9,527 nt of DNA. Origin: Alphaproteobacteria bacterium (GTDB lineage: Bacteria > Pseudomonadota > Alphaproteobacteria > Sphingomonadales > SMXR01). The notes beneath the pieces are model-generated. The model ran no database searches, was not told the DNA's origin, and saw nothing but the letters and a program-made list of their open reading frames with translations. The stretch lies in the NCBI GenBank assembly GCA_004356215.1, contig SMXR01000065.1, positions 1 to 9,527 of the forward strand. The letters run 5' to 3'. Below are positions 1 through 5,836 of the stretch, piece by piece. How positions within the stretch are numbered: position 1 is the first letter of the stretch; every line of letters begins with the position of its first letter. The translations under genes were made by a program, and so were the position numbers.

Positions 1-280
1 CGTCCAATGCATCAAAGTCAACCGGGGTTTCAAGGCGGGCAAACACACCATAAAGCCGGGTCAGGCCTTCCATTTTCCCGTGGGGGATGGCAACGCCCTG
101 GCCCATGCCGGTGGTGCCCAGCCGCTCTCGCTGTAAAAGAACCTCGCAGATTTGGCGTTCGTCGCCACCGGTCAGCTTGGCAGCAAAGGCAGACAACTCT
201 TGCAGAGCCTGCTTTTTGCTGCTGACCTTTAATTTCGGAACGATGGCTCCGGGACCAGTTAAATCACTGACGGTTATCAT
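1..280 (-). CDS. ptsN: PTS IIA-like nitrogen regulatory protein (EIIA-Ntr), 3' part cut by window edge
   Basis: This is the N-terminal 93 codons of EIIA-Ntr, the terminal phosphoacceptor of the nitrogen phosphotransferase chain (PtsP-PtsO-PtsN), a cytoplasmic regulator that acts by protein-protein contact rather than sugar transport. The start is the ATG at 280-278; an in-frame TAG at 298-296 rules out a longer form. Visible family features are the run GTTGMGQGVAIPHGK at residues 56-70, in which His67 is the expected phosphorylated histidine, and the preceding helix with ERQICEVLLQRE. Full-length members are about 150 residues, so roughly the last 60 lie beyond base 1. It sits 48 bases downstream of hpf on the same strand and is probably co-transcribed with it, as in many proteobacteria. 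Nothing looks damaged in the visible part. The identification rests on motif and synteny and is firm. Confidence 0.94.
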   Translation of the reverse strand, partial: MITVSDLTGPGAIVPKLKVSSKKQALQELSAFAAKLTGGDERQICEVLLQRERLGTTGMGQGVAIPHGKMEGLTRLYGVFARLETPVDFDALD

Positions 281-328
281 TGGTTTGTTCTTACCCTAAT
301 GTGTTACCCGAAAATTCGGTACATCCCT

Positions 329-652
329 TTAAAGGATTTCAACCTCTCTTGCTGAGTCGTGATGGTTTTTAATCTTTCGTTTGAACCTACGCAACTGCTT
401 TTCTAATTTTTGTGCCGCATCTTCAAAAGAACCATAAATATCCATGCCATCGGCGTGGCTGTGGAGGCTAACCCCTGGAATAGGGTGCAGGCGGCATTCC
501 ACATGGAAAAAAGGGCCTTCTTTAGAGAGTGTAACAGCGGCATCAATGGAATTTTCAAAATATTTATCTGCGGTGGATTGTAGTCGTTCTAAAATATGAG
601 AGTTGAGGGTTTGTCCTACTTTGATGTTCTTGCCACTGACCCTTATGTCCAT
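329..652 (-). CDS. hpf: Ribosome hibernation promoting factor, short form
   Basis: This 107-residue protein of the HPF/RaiA (YfiA) family binds the small subunit at the tRNA and mRNA sites of idle ribosomes and silences translation in stationary phase. The HPF fold is recognisable from the N-terminal strand MDIRVSGKNIKVG, a central VECRLH strand (residues 51-56) and the signature ADGMDIY followed by a basic helix, EKQLRRFKRKIKNHH (residues 84-98). The start is ATG at 652-650, preceded by a clear Shine-Dalgarno (AGGAAAGGA). Many alphaproteobacteria carry a long HPF of about 190 residues with a C-terminal dimerisation domain. Here the protein stops soon after the basic helix, and ptsN begins 48 bases later, so there is no room for that domain. 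It therefore resembles enterobacterial HPF in architecture. It lies between rpoN and ptsN, with its own candidate promoter. Whether RaiA or HPF is the better name cannot be settled from sequence. Confidence 0.93.
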   Translation of the reverse strand: MDIRVSGKNIKVGQTLNSHILERLQSTADKYFENSIDAAVTLSKEGPFFHVECRLHPIPGVSLHSHADGMDIYGSFEDAAQKLEKQLRRFKRKIKNHHDSAREVEIL

Positions 653-706
653 TTTCTGGATCCTTTCCTGCCCTTACTACGGGCACCTCTAAAATCCGGT
701 AACCCC

Positions 707-735
707 ATACTAATATGTAAACACAAAATTCTCAA
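707..735 (-). promoter_or_regulatory. Candidate sigma-70-type promoter for hpf-ptsN
   Basis: In the rpoN-hpf gap the minus strand reads TTGAGA (735-730), 17 bases, then TAGTAT (712-707). This is five of six at -35 and four of six at -10, with ideal spacing. Transcription would start near 700, giving a leader of about 48 bases that contains a small TGCCC/GGGCA hairpin (685-669) just before the hpf ribosome binding site. It would let hpf-ptsN be expressed independently of rpoN. The call is by consensus only. Confidence 0.5.
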
Positions 736-754
736 ATCAAAGAGAGCCGTTCTT

Positions 755-2218
755 TTAAATTTCTTTCTGGCGCCTTTCAAAACTCGAGGGAATCTTCAGC
801 GACTCGCGGTATTTCATGACGGTGCGCCGGGAAATGGTTATCCCGTCAGCTTTTAAAAGTTTTGATATTTTTTCATCTGAAAGGGGGTTGGCTGCTTTTT
901 CCCGGCCAATCAGTTCCTTGATTCGGTCCTTGACCGCCACACCCGAGGTGTGGGCCCCTTCCGCCGTTAATGACGCGGAAAAGAAATAACGCATTTTAAA
1001 AACCCCCCGCGGGCACGAAAGATACTTGTTCTGGACGACTCGGCTGATGGTGCTTTCATGCAAATCGGTTACCTTGGCGATTTCCCCGTAGGTAAAGGGC
1101 CGCATGTGGCGCACGCCGCTTTCAAAAAAATCCAGCTGGTGGTCAACCAAGGCTTGTGAAACCCTCAAAATCGTCTGGGCGCGCTGATCCAAAGCCCGTT
1201 TCAGCCACCCGGCCCGGGTTTGGCAGTCCCTCAGGTAGGCCGAGTCGTTTTTCTTCAAGGGTTTGTCCTTAAGCGCCAGCGAATATTTTTCGTTGATCAA
1301 TAACCGCGGCAAGGCATCGTTGTTCAAATCTATACGCCAGGCCCCACGCTTGCCCTGGCGAACAAAAATATCAGGGATCAGAGTTTGCAGGGGATCGGAA
1401 TCAGCAAATTGCAGCCCCGGTTTTGGGTCCAGTTTTCGGATGCTTTTTACCCGCGGGATAATTTCTTTTTCAGAGGTTTTGCAAACCTTGGCCAAGCCGG
1501 AAATATCATTCCTTGCAATCAGATCGAGGTGGTTAAGAACCTCAAGGGCGAGATCATCACAGCGGTCTTTGTCCTTTAATTGTAGCTTTAGGCATTCTTT
1601 CAGGTCGCGGGCAAAAATTCCTGCTGGCTCTAAATCCTGGAGCGACCTCAAAACCTCTTCGACCTCTTTTTCAGCACAGCCAAGCGCGGCGGCAACCTCC
1701 TTCAGGGGCGGGGCGATATAGCCCGCTTCATCAAGGCTTTCGGCCAAATAATTAGCGATCATCGCCGCTTTCGGGCCGAACATCAAAAGCGGAAGTTGAT
1801 CATGAATATGATCATGAAAGGTCTCTTCCCTTTGAAAATTCGGTTCCAGGTTTTTGCCGCCATTAACCGAAGGTTGGGCATGAGCCTCATGAAAACCGCC
1901 GTTATAATCCTGGGTGTAATCCTGTCCCTCTGGAGTGTTTTCGGCGCCAGCATCGTTGGTGAAAACGCTGGTGTAAAGGTCGGCGTCGATCGGCTCGGGA
2001 CCGCGAGGGTCTTCGCCTTCATCAGCCCCTTCTTCCCGGGGCGGGGCTGGTGTGCCTTCGTCGCTAAATTCTATCAAGGGATTGTTTTCAATCTCACCGG
2101 CTAAATACGACGCCAGGTCAACCTGATCAAACTGGAGAATCTTCAAAGACAACTGCAACTCAGGCGTCATAGTAAGACGCTGGGTTTGACGGTGTTCCAG
2201 TTTGGGGGCCTGAGCCAT
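755..2218 (-). CDS. rpoN: RNA polymerase sigma-54 factor
   Basis: Sigma-54 directs RNA polymerase to -24/-12 promoters and needs an AAA+ enhancer-binding activator to melt DNA. The 487-residue protein has the full family layout. Region I, the activator-responsive N-terminus, is rich in Gln and Leu (residues 1-50, QRLTMTPELQLSLKILQ). Region II is a variable, strongly acidic linker (about 51-115). A core-binding domain follows (about 130-320). The helix-turn-helix that reads the -12 element is near 377-398 (YGEIAKVTDLHESTISRVV), and the RpoN box at 463-472 (SRRTVMKYRE) reads the -24 element. The start is ATG at 2218-2216 with a strong AAGGAGAGGG immediately upstream. Length and all key motifs are normal, so it should be functional. 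It lies 126 bases after lptA, where lptB is usually found in this neighbourhood. A TATATT box at 2265-2260 could be its own -10, but the matching -35 is poor. Confidence 0.97.
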   Translation of the reverse strand: MAQAPKLEHRQTQRLTMTPELQLSLKILQFDQVDLASYLAGEIENNPLIEFSDEGTPAPPREEGADEGEDPRGPEPIDADLYTSVFTNDAGAENTPEGQDYTQDYNGGFHEAHAQPSVNGGKNLEPNFQREETFHDHIHDQLPLLMFGPKAAMIANYLAESLDEAGYIAPPLKEVAAALGCAEKEVEEVLRSLQDLEPAGIFARDLKECLKLQLKDKDRCDDLALEVLNHLDLIARNDISGLAKVCKTSEKEIIPRVKSIRKLDPKPGLQFADSDPLQTLIPDIFVRQGKRGAWRIDLNNDALPRLLINEKYSLALKDKPLKKNDSAYLRDCQTRAGWLKRALDQRAQTILRVSQALVDHQLDFFESGVRHMRPFTYGEIAKVTDLHESTISRVVQNKYLSCPRGVFKMRYFFSASLTAEGAHTSGVAVKDRIKELIGREKAANPLSDEKISKLLKADGITISRRTVMKYRESLKIPSSFERRQKEI

Positions 2219-2344
2219 CCCTCTCCTTTCTTCAAGGCAACACTTCTGGCTGCCTTTTTAATATAGGGTAGAATTCATCATTTCAGAAGGGACCTCATTA
2301 GAAAAACCTAAAAAAGAAAGAAAAGAATAGAGATCAGTAACTTT

Positions 2345-2881
2345 TTACTTGGAGTCATCGGGCGGGTCAAAGCTGCCGGTGACGCGACTGCGCTCACCAG
2401 TGGTTGAATCAAATGGCAGGCCGTCAAATTTTGTCAGGCCAGTGATCAGGTCTATTTCCAGGCGCTGGGCAGTAATCACCGAACCCTCCCGGCGCAGGAT
2501 AACATCGCCGCCGATCGTAATGGTGCGGCTTTTAACGTCATAGATGCCCCAATTACCCTCGGCACTTTCGGTGGGGGATTCCAACCGGATGTGGCCAATG
2601 GCATCGAGGCGAACCGCTGTCGGATTTTCCTCTCCGGGTTCATTTTCATAAAATACTCTTAAGGATTCGGTCATGAATTTCAAATCGCCCTGGGTGGCTA
2701 CCACCGAGCCGATGAAAACGGCGTAATGTTCTTCATCATTTAATTCAAGCCGGTCCGCAACAAAATTTATCGGAGCTTCGGTATCATGGCCCTTCAGCGA
2801 CGACTCGTCCTCGGCCAACGCCATTGGACCAGCGGCCAAAGCAAAAACCAGTCCCAAAAATAATTTTGTTAAAATGTTCAA
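2345..2881 (-). CDS. lptA: LPS transport periplasmic protein LptA (OstA-like)
   Basis: LptA is the periplasmic bridge protein that passes lipopolysaccharide from the inner-membrane LptBFGC complex to LptD/E in the outer membrane. The 178-residue product begins with a signal peptide: Lys6, a hydrophobic core LFLGLVFALAA, and ALA at 21-23 as likely cleavage site. The OstA/LptA beta-jellyroll follows, beginning INFVADRLELND and continuing with repeating strand patterns to about residue 160. The C-terminus is short and acidic. The reading frame opens only a few codons upstream of a TTG at 2881-2879, after an in-frame TGA. No ATG gives the signal peptide, so the start is a TTG preceded by a GGGAG-type ribosome binding site. 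Neither lptC upstream nor lptB downstream is present. It could in principle be a diverged paralogue, but sequence style and position next to rpoN favour true LptA. Confidence 0.9.
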   Translation of the reverse strand: MNILTKLFLGLVFALAAGPMALAEDESSLKGHDTEAPINFVADRLELNDEEHYAVFIGSVVATQGDLKFMTESLRVFYENEPGEENPTAVRLDAIGHIRLESPTESAEGNWGIYDVKSRTITIGGDVILRREGSVITAQRLEIDLITGLTKFDGLPFDSTTGERSRVTGSFDPPDDSK

Positions 2882-2935
2882 AATCCGGCCTGCTCCCGAA
2901 ATTCACTGTCTTGGCGGCTTGCGCCGCTTGTTATT

Positions 2936-2965
2936 ATTAGATTGGATTATTTCCACAAAAAACAA
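2936..2965 (-). promoter_or_regulatory. Candidate promoter for lptA
   Basis: The minus strand carries TTGTTT (2965-2960), an 18-base spacer and TCTAAT (2941-2936) inside an AT-rich patch of the rnd-lptA gap. The predicted transcript would begin near 2930. It would include a GCGGC-GCAA-GCCGC hairpin with a GNRA tetraloop (about 2911-2924) before the lptA ribosome binding site. The match is moderate at both boxes, so this is a suggestion rather than a firm call. Confidence 0.35.
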
Positions 2966-3048
2966 TACGGCCTTAAGAAATAACAGAAAAAACACGCGCG
3001 CTCAACCGTCAAAGCAGCCGCCGGCAATCACAAGATGTTGAATTCATT

Positions 3049-3078
3049 AAAAAAGTTAAGCAGGGACAGCGCCTAAAC
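3049..3078 (-). terminator. Possible Rho-independent terminator after rnd
   Basis: Just past the rnd stop codon the minus strand can fold GTTTAGGC (3078-3071) with GCTTAAC (3061-3055): seven pairs including one G-U, one bulged T and a 9-base loop. Six T residues (3054-3049) follow at once. The stem is not strong, but position and T-tract fit termination of the tRNA-Leu/rnd transcript, leaving lptA to its own promoter. Confidence 0.4.
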
Positions 3079-3083
3079 TACGC

Positions 3084-3698
3084 TCAGGAATGAGAAAAAA
3101 TATCAGTGTTCTCCCAGCCAAGAAGATCCATTTCGGACCGTGCCGGCAAAAATGCAAACGACGCTTCAGCCAGATGGCCGCGGTCTTCGCGTTTCAAAAG
3201 CAGGTCGAGCTTTTCTTTCAGCTGGTGCAGGTAAAGAACATCACTGGCGGCGTATTCCAGTTGCGCCTGGTCATAGGTTTCAGCGCCCCAGTCGGAACAT
3301 TGTTTGGTTTTTGAAATTTCAACCCCGAGCAAATCACGGCACAGGTCTTTCAGCCCGTGGCGGTCAATCGACGTGCGGCTTAGCTTTGAGGCAATCTTGG
3401 TGCAATAAACCGGGGTTGCCATCACCTCGAGATATTTCTGGATTACAGCCAGATCAAAGCGGGCAAAATGGAAAATTTTTGTGATTTTGGGATTGCCCAG
3501 GACTTTTTTCAGGTTGGGGGCTTTATAGGCATTTTTTTTCAAGCGCACCAAATGGGCATCGCCGTCGCCGGCCGAGAGCTGCACCAGACACAACCGGTCG
3601 CGGTGGGGATTGAGGCCCATGGTTTCGGTATCGACAGCAACCAGTTTGCCGAATTTAACGCCCTTGGGAAGGTCACCTTCGTGAAAATAAATCGCCAT
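3084..3698 (-). CDS. rnd: Ribonuclease D-like 3'-5' exonuclease (single DEDDy domain)
   Basis: This 204-residue protein is a DEDDy 3'-5' exoribonuclease of the RNase D type, which trims 3' ends of tRNA precursors and other small RNAs. The metal-binding residues are visible: Asp23 and Glu25 in Exo I (VAVDTETMGL), Asp82 in Exo II (HFARFDLAVI), and Tyr149 with Asp153 in Exo III (YAASDVLYL). Only the catalytic domain is present; the C-terminal HRDC domains of the roughly 375-residue E. coli enzyme are absent. That is the usual state for short alphaproteobacterial homologues, not a truncation. The start ATG at 3698-3696 has an AGGA about 8 bases upstream. The gene begins 24 bases after the tRNA-Leu 3' end on the same strand with no terminator between, so it probably shares the tRNA transcript. 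Substrate preference cannot be read from sequence. Confidence 0.93.
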   Translation of the reverse strand: MAIYFHEGDLPKGVKFGKLVAVDTETMGLNPHRDRLCLVQLSAGDGDAHLVRLKKNAYKAPNLKKVLGNPKITKIFHFARFDLAVIQKYLEVMATPVYCTKIASKLSRTSIDRHGLKDLCRDLLGVEISKTKQCSDWGAETYDQAQLEYAASDVLYLHQLKEKLDLLLKREDRGHLAEASFAFLPARSEMDLLGWENTDIFSHS

Positions 3699-3722
3699 TT
3701 TAATCCTTTTTCGTCAATTGAG

Positions 3723-3809
3723 TGGTGCCCAGGAGAAGACTCGAACTTCCACGACCATACGGCCACTAGCACCTGAAGCTAGCGCGTCTACCAATTCCGC
3801 CACCTGGGC
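3723..3809 (-). tRNA. tRNA-Leu (anticodon CAG)
   Basis: An 87-base class II tRNA on the minus strand. The acceptor stem is GCCCAGG (from 3809) paired with CCTGGGC, followed by discriminator A and an encoded CCA ending at 3723. The anticodon stem is CTAGC/GCTAG around the loop TTCAGGT, giving anticodon CAG, which reads CUG. The D-arm contains the GGTAGACGCG pattern. A long variable arm (TGGCCGTATGGTCGTGG region) and T-loop TTCGAGT are typical of leucine tRNAs. All arms pair well and nothing suggests a pseudogene. It is divergent from the epimerase gene and directly precedes rnd. Confidence 0.97.
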
Positions 3810-3825
3810 TAACTCAAGTTCGCTC

Positions 3826-3854
3826 TGGCTACTCATATGGCCCCCTTATGTCAA
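3826..3854 (-). promoter_or_regulatory. Candidate promoter for tRNA-Leu (and rnd)
   Basis: A perfect TTGACA lies on the minus strand at 3854-3849. With 17-base spacing the -10 position falls on TAGCCA (3831-3826), which keeps only the leading TA. The start site would lie about 10 bases before the tRNA 5' end. The -35 is convincing and the -10 is poor, so the exact promoter is uncertain. Confidence 0.4.
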
Positions 3855-3891
3855 GTATATAGGTAAAGTAAGGGGCTTGAAAATCCTTATG

Positions 3892-3900
3892 TGCTAGAAT
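3892..3900 (+). promoter_or_regulatory. Candidate extended -10 promoter for the epimerase gene
   Basis: The plus strand reads TGCTAGAAT, an extended -10 (TGn followed by TAGAAT at 3895-3900). There is no good -35 at the normal distance, which is typical of extended -10 promoters; a TTGAAA at 3877-3882 is only 12 bases upstream and too close. The start would be near 3907, giving a leader of about 22 bases with AGGGAG at 3916-3921 before the ATG at 3929. Confidence 0.4.
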
Positions 3901-3928
3901 ATTCCGGTAGTGGTTAGGGAGCTTTTTT

Positions 3929-4885
3929 ATGGCCAATGATCTGGTTACGATTTTCGGCGCCGCCGGGCAGCTTGGCCGGGCTTTTGTCGAGCGCCTGGCG
4001 GGCAAGGGTTACCGCATCCGTGCTGCCAGCCGCCACCCCGATGAAGCCTTGTTTTTAAAGCCCCTGGGGGATGTTGGTCAGGTGCAAACAACGTATGCAG
4101 ATTTATCCAAACCGGACACGGTCACCCGCGCCGTAGCGGGAGCAAATATTGTGATCAATTGCGTTGGCATTCTTTCTGAAGGGCGGGGGGGTCAAAAATT
4201 CTCCAGCCTTCAGGCCGAAGGGCCGGGCATTATTGGCCGGGCCGCGAAAGCCGCGGGGGTCAAAACCCTCATCCATATTTCCGCCATCGGCGCCGCCGAA
4301 AATTCACCCGCCAAATATGCCCGCAGCAAGTGGGCGGGAGAAGTGGCGGTACAAAAAGCATTCCCGGGGGCGATTATTTTTCGTCCAAGTATAATTTTCG
4401 GGCCCGATGACAGTTTTTTCAACGCCTTCGCAAAAATGGCAAAAAACCCCTTTGCCCCGCTGCCCATTGTCGGACCAAAGGTAAAGTTTCAGCCGGTTTA
4501 TGTGGAAGATATCGCTGCGGCGGTGGCACTGGCGGTCACCACACCCCAAAAACTGGCGGGCAAAATTTTCGAATTGGGCGGTCCCAGGGTTTATACCTTC
4601 CGGGAGCTTCTGGATTATATGCTGGACGTAATCAAAGTGAAAAAACTCATCCTGCCGCTGCCTTTTTTTATCGCCGGTATCATCGGCGGGGTTTTTCAGA
4701 CCCTGGCCAGAATTTTACCCCTAACCCCGCCCTTGACCGCCGATCAGGTCAAGCTTTTGAAACGCGACAATGTGGTTGGGGCCAAGGCCAAGACCTTTGC
4801 CGACCTTGGTATCACCCCGACACCGCTGGAAGCGGTGGTCCCGGGCTATTTGGCCTACTTCCGCACGAAGGGTCAATTTTCCTGA
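3929..4885 (+). CDS. NDUFA9-like NAD(P)-binding epimerase/reductase family protein
   Basis: A 318-residue atypical short-chain dehydrogenase/NAD-dependent epimerase, most like the family related to the mitochondrial complex I accessory subunit NDUFA9. It has an N-terminal Rossmann fold with the dinucleotide-binding pattern GAAGQLG (Gly10, Gly13, Gly16), an INCVGIL strand near 76-82, and a YxxxK pair at Tyr130 and Lys134 (YARSKWAGE). The conserved substrate-domain run FRPSIIFGPDDSFF begins at 151. The C-terminus has a hydrophobic stretch (about 240-265) that could touch the membrane. The start ATG at 3929 has AGGGAG 7 bases upstream. In bacteria the protein is not an established complex I subunit and its substrate is unknown; quinone- or lipid-related roles have been suggested for relatives. 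It converges on uppP, whose stop is 4 bases away; I recall the two genes often being neighbours in alphaproteobacteria. Confidence 0.87.
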   Translation: MANDLVTIFGAAGQLGRAFVERLAGKGYRIRAASRHPDEALFLKPLGDVGQVQTTYADLSKPDTVTRAVAGANIVINCVGILSEGRGGQKFSSLQAEGPGIIGRAAKAAGVKTLIHISAIGAAENSPAKYARSKWAGEVAVQKAFPGAIIFRPSIIFGPDDSFFNAFAKMAKNPFAPLPIVGPKVKFQPVYVEDIAAAVALAVTTPQKLAGKIFELGGPRVYTFRELLDYMLDVIKVKKLILPLPFFIAGIIGGVFQTLARILPLTPPLTADQVKLLKRDNVVGAKAKTFADLGITPTPLEAVVPGYLAYFRTKGQFS

Positions 4886-4889
4886 GTTT

Positions 4890-5693
4890 TCAGAGCAGCC
4901 AGATAATAATCGCCACCCCGAACAGAACCCGGTAGACGGCAAAAATGGTCATATTGGCCCGCGCCAGCCAACGCATCAGGAAATGGATGGCACCAAGCGC
5001 GGTCAGAAAAGCAACAAAGGCGGCAAAAGCGGCCTGGGATAATTCCCCTTGCGCGCCGCCCTTTACCAACTCAAAGGTACTCCAGGCACCGGCAGCCAAG
5101 ATCGTCGGGATCGACAGCAACAGTGAAAACCGGGCGGCATCAACCCGGCCAAAGCCGAGCATGCGGCCTGCGGTCATGGTGATGCCGGACCGCGACGTGC
5201 CCGGGATTAATGATAATACCTGGGCCAGCCCGATCAGGATAGCCGGGCGGTTTTTCAAATCATCAAAGCCTTTGGTCACCGCGCCTTTTTGATCGGCCCA
5301 GTACAATAACACTCCAAAACCGATGCTGGCAGCGGCAATAACATCAAGCCGCCGCAGAACATCGGCATAGCCCGAGACCGCCAGCAGGCCGCCTACGATT
5401 AAAACCGGCAGCGAGGCCAGCACCAGCAGGCGGAACAGGTTTGCTTGCTGCTGGCACCCTTTTTTCAGGCCAACGACCGCCAGGCCCCCGCAAGCAAGCG
5501 CGCCAACATCCCGCCTGAAATAAATCATCACCGCCAGAAGGGTGCCGACATGCACTGAAACATCCATCAGCTGTCCCTGGTCGGGAAAATTTGCGAAAGC
5601 CGGCAACACCGCCAGGTGCGCCGACGACGATATCGGCAGAAATTCAGTAATTCCCTGAAGAAGCGCAAGAATAAGCAGGTGCAGCAGCGACAT
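4890..5693 (-). CDS. uppP: Undecaprenyl-diphosphate phosphatase (BacA/UppP family)
   Basis: UppP is an inner-membrane enzyme that dephosphorylates undecaprenyl diphosphate to recycle the lipid carrier for peptidoglycan and other envelope polymers; excess confers bacitracin resistance. The 267-residue protein is close to the family norm (E. coli 273) and mostly hydrophobic, consistent with about eight membrane segments. Both catalytic signatures are present. The first is LQGITEFLPISSSAHL (residues 12-27), with Glu17 and the SSS run; the second is PGTSRSG (164-170), with Ser167 and Arg168. The start ATG at 5693-5691 follows a purine-rich GGGTGGGAAAG site. The gene converges on the epimerase gene with a 4-base gap and no visible terminator, so the two 3' ends of the transcripts probably overlap. 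Confidence 0.97.
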   Translation of the reverse strand: MSLLHLLILALLQGITEFLPISSSAHLAVLPAFANFPDQGQLMDVSVHVGTLLAVMIYFRRDVGALACGGLAVVGLKKGCQQQANLFRLLVLASLPVLIVGGLLAVSGYADVLRRLDVIAAASIGFGVLLYWADQKGAVTKGFDDLKNRPAILIGLAQVLSLIPGTSRSGITMTAGRMLGFGRVDAARFSLLLSIPTILAAGAWSTFELVKGGAQGELSQAAFAAFVAFLTALGAIHFLMRWLARANMTIFAVYRVLFGVAIIIWLL

Positions 5694-5726
5694 GACTTTC
5701 CCACCCAGTAATTTTTAGGCCTCAGC

Positions 5727-5732
5727 GTTATA
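5727..5732 (-). promoter_or_regulatory. Possible -10 element for uppP
   Basis: TATAAC on the minus strand (5732-5727) lies 33 bases before the uppP ATG. No good -35 is seen at 16-18 bases; only T-rich sequence is present there. Placed by consensus alone. Confidence 0.3.
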
Positions 5733-5824
5733 GCAGGCAAACCTGACTGATAAAAACGGAAACTATAAGGCAGCATTGATTGGAGAAACCCGCTTTGATT
5801 ATAGAAGCTTTGGAAAACTTGGGC

Positions 5825-5833
5825 TAATATAAT
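5825..5833 (+). promoter_or_regulatory. Overlapping TAATAT/TATAAT -10 boxes abutting the GST start codon
   Basis: TAATAT (5825-5830) overlaps a perfect TATAAT (5828-5833), with the GST ATG only 3 bases further on at 5837. If either is the true -10, the transcript starts at or just inside the start codon and is leaderless. No strong -35 is found at the usual distance. An alternative is TTGATT (5776-5781) with TATAGA (5800-5805), giving a leader of about 25 bases that still has no Shine-Dalgarno. Confidence 0.45.
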
Positions 5834-5836
5834 GGG

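Noticed and set aside
306..322. Small hairpin in the hpf-ptsN gap (TACCGA/TCGGGTA) as a terminator
   Set aside because: The stem is short with a bulge, has no T-tract after it on the minus strand, and ptsN follows at once.
726..754. Possible terminator after rpoN (TCTC/GAGA then TTTT)
   Set aside because: Only four weak pairs with an 8-base loop; the GAGA overlaps the better candidate -35 of hpf.
1263..1721. A 152-codon plus-strand open frame inside rpoN
   Set aside because: It is antisense to the core-binding domain of a clearly intact rpoN, has no ribosome binding site of note and its composition (Ser/Arg-rich) is that of a shadow frame.
1796..1822. Repeated GATCATGAATAT/GATCATGAA motif, looked at as a possible regulatory repeat
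   Set aside because: It encodes the His-Asp-His-Ile-His-Asp run of RpoN and lies well inside the gene; the symmetry follows from the codons.
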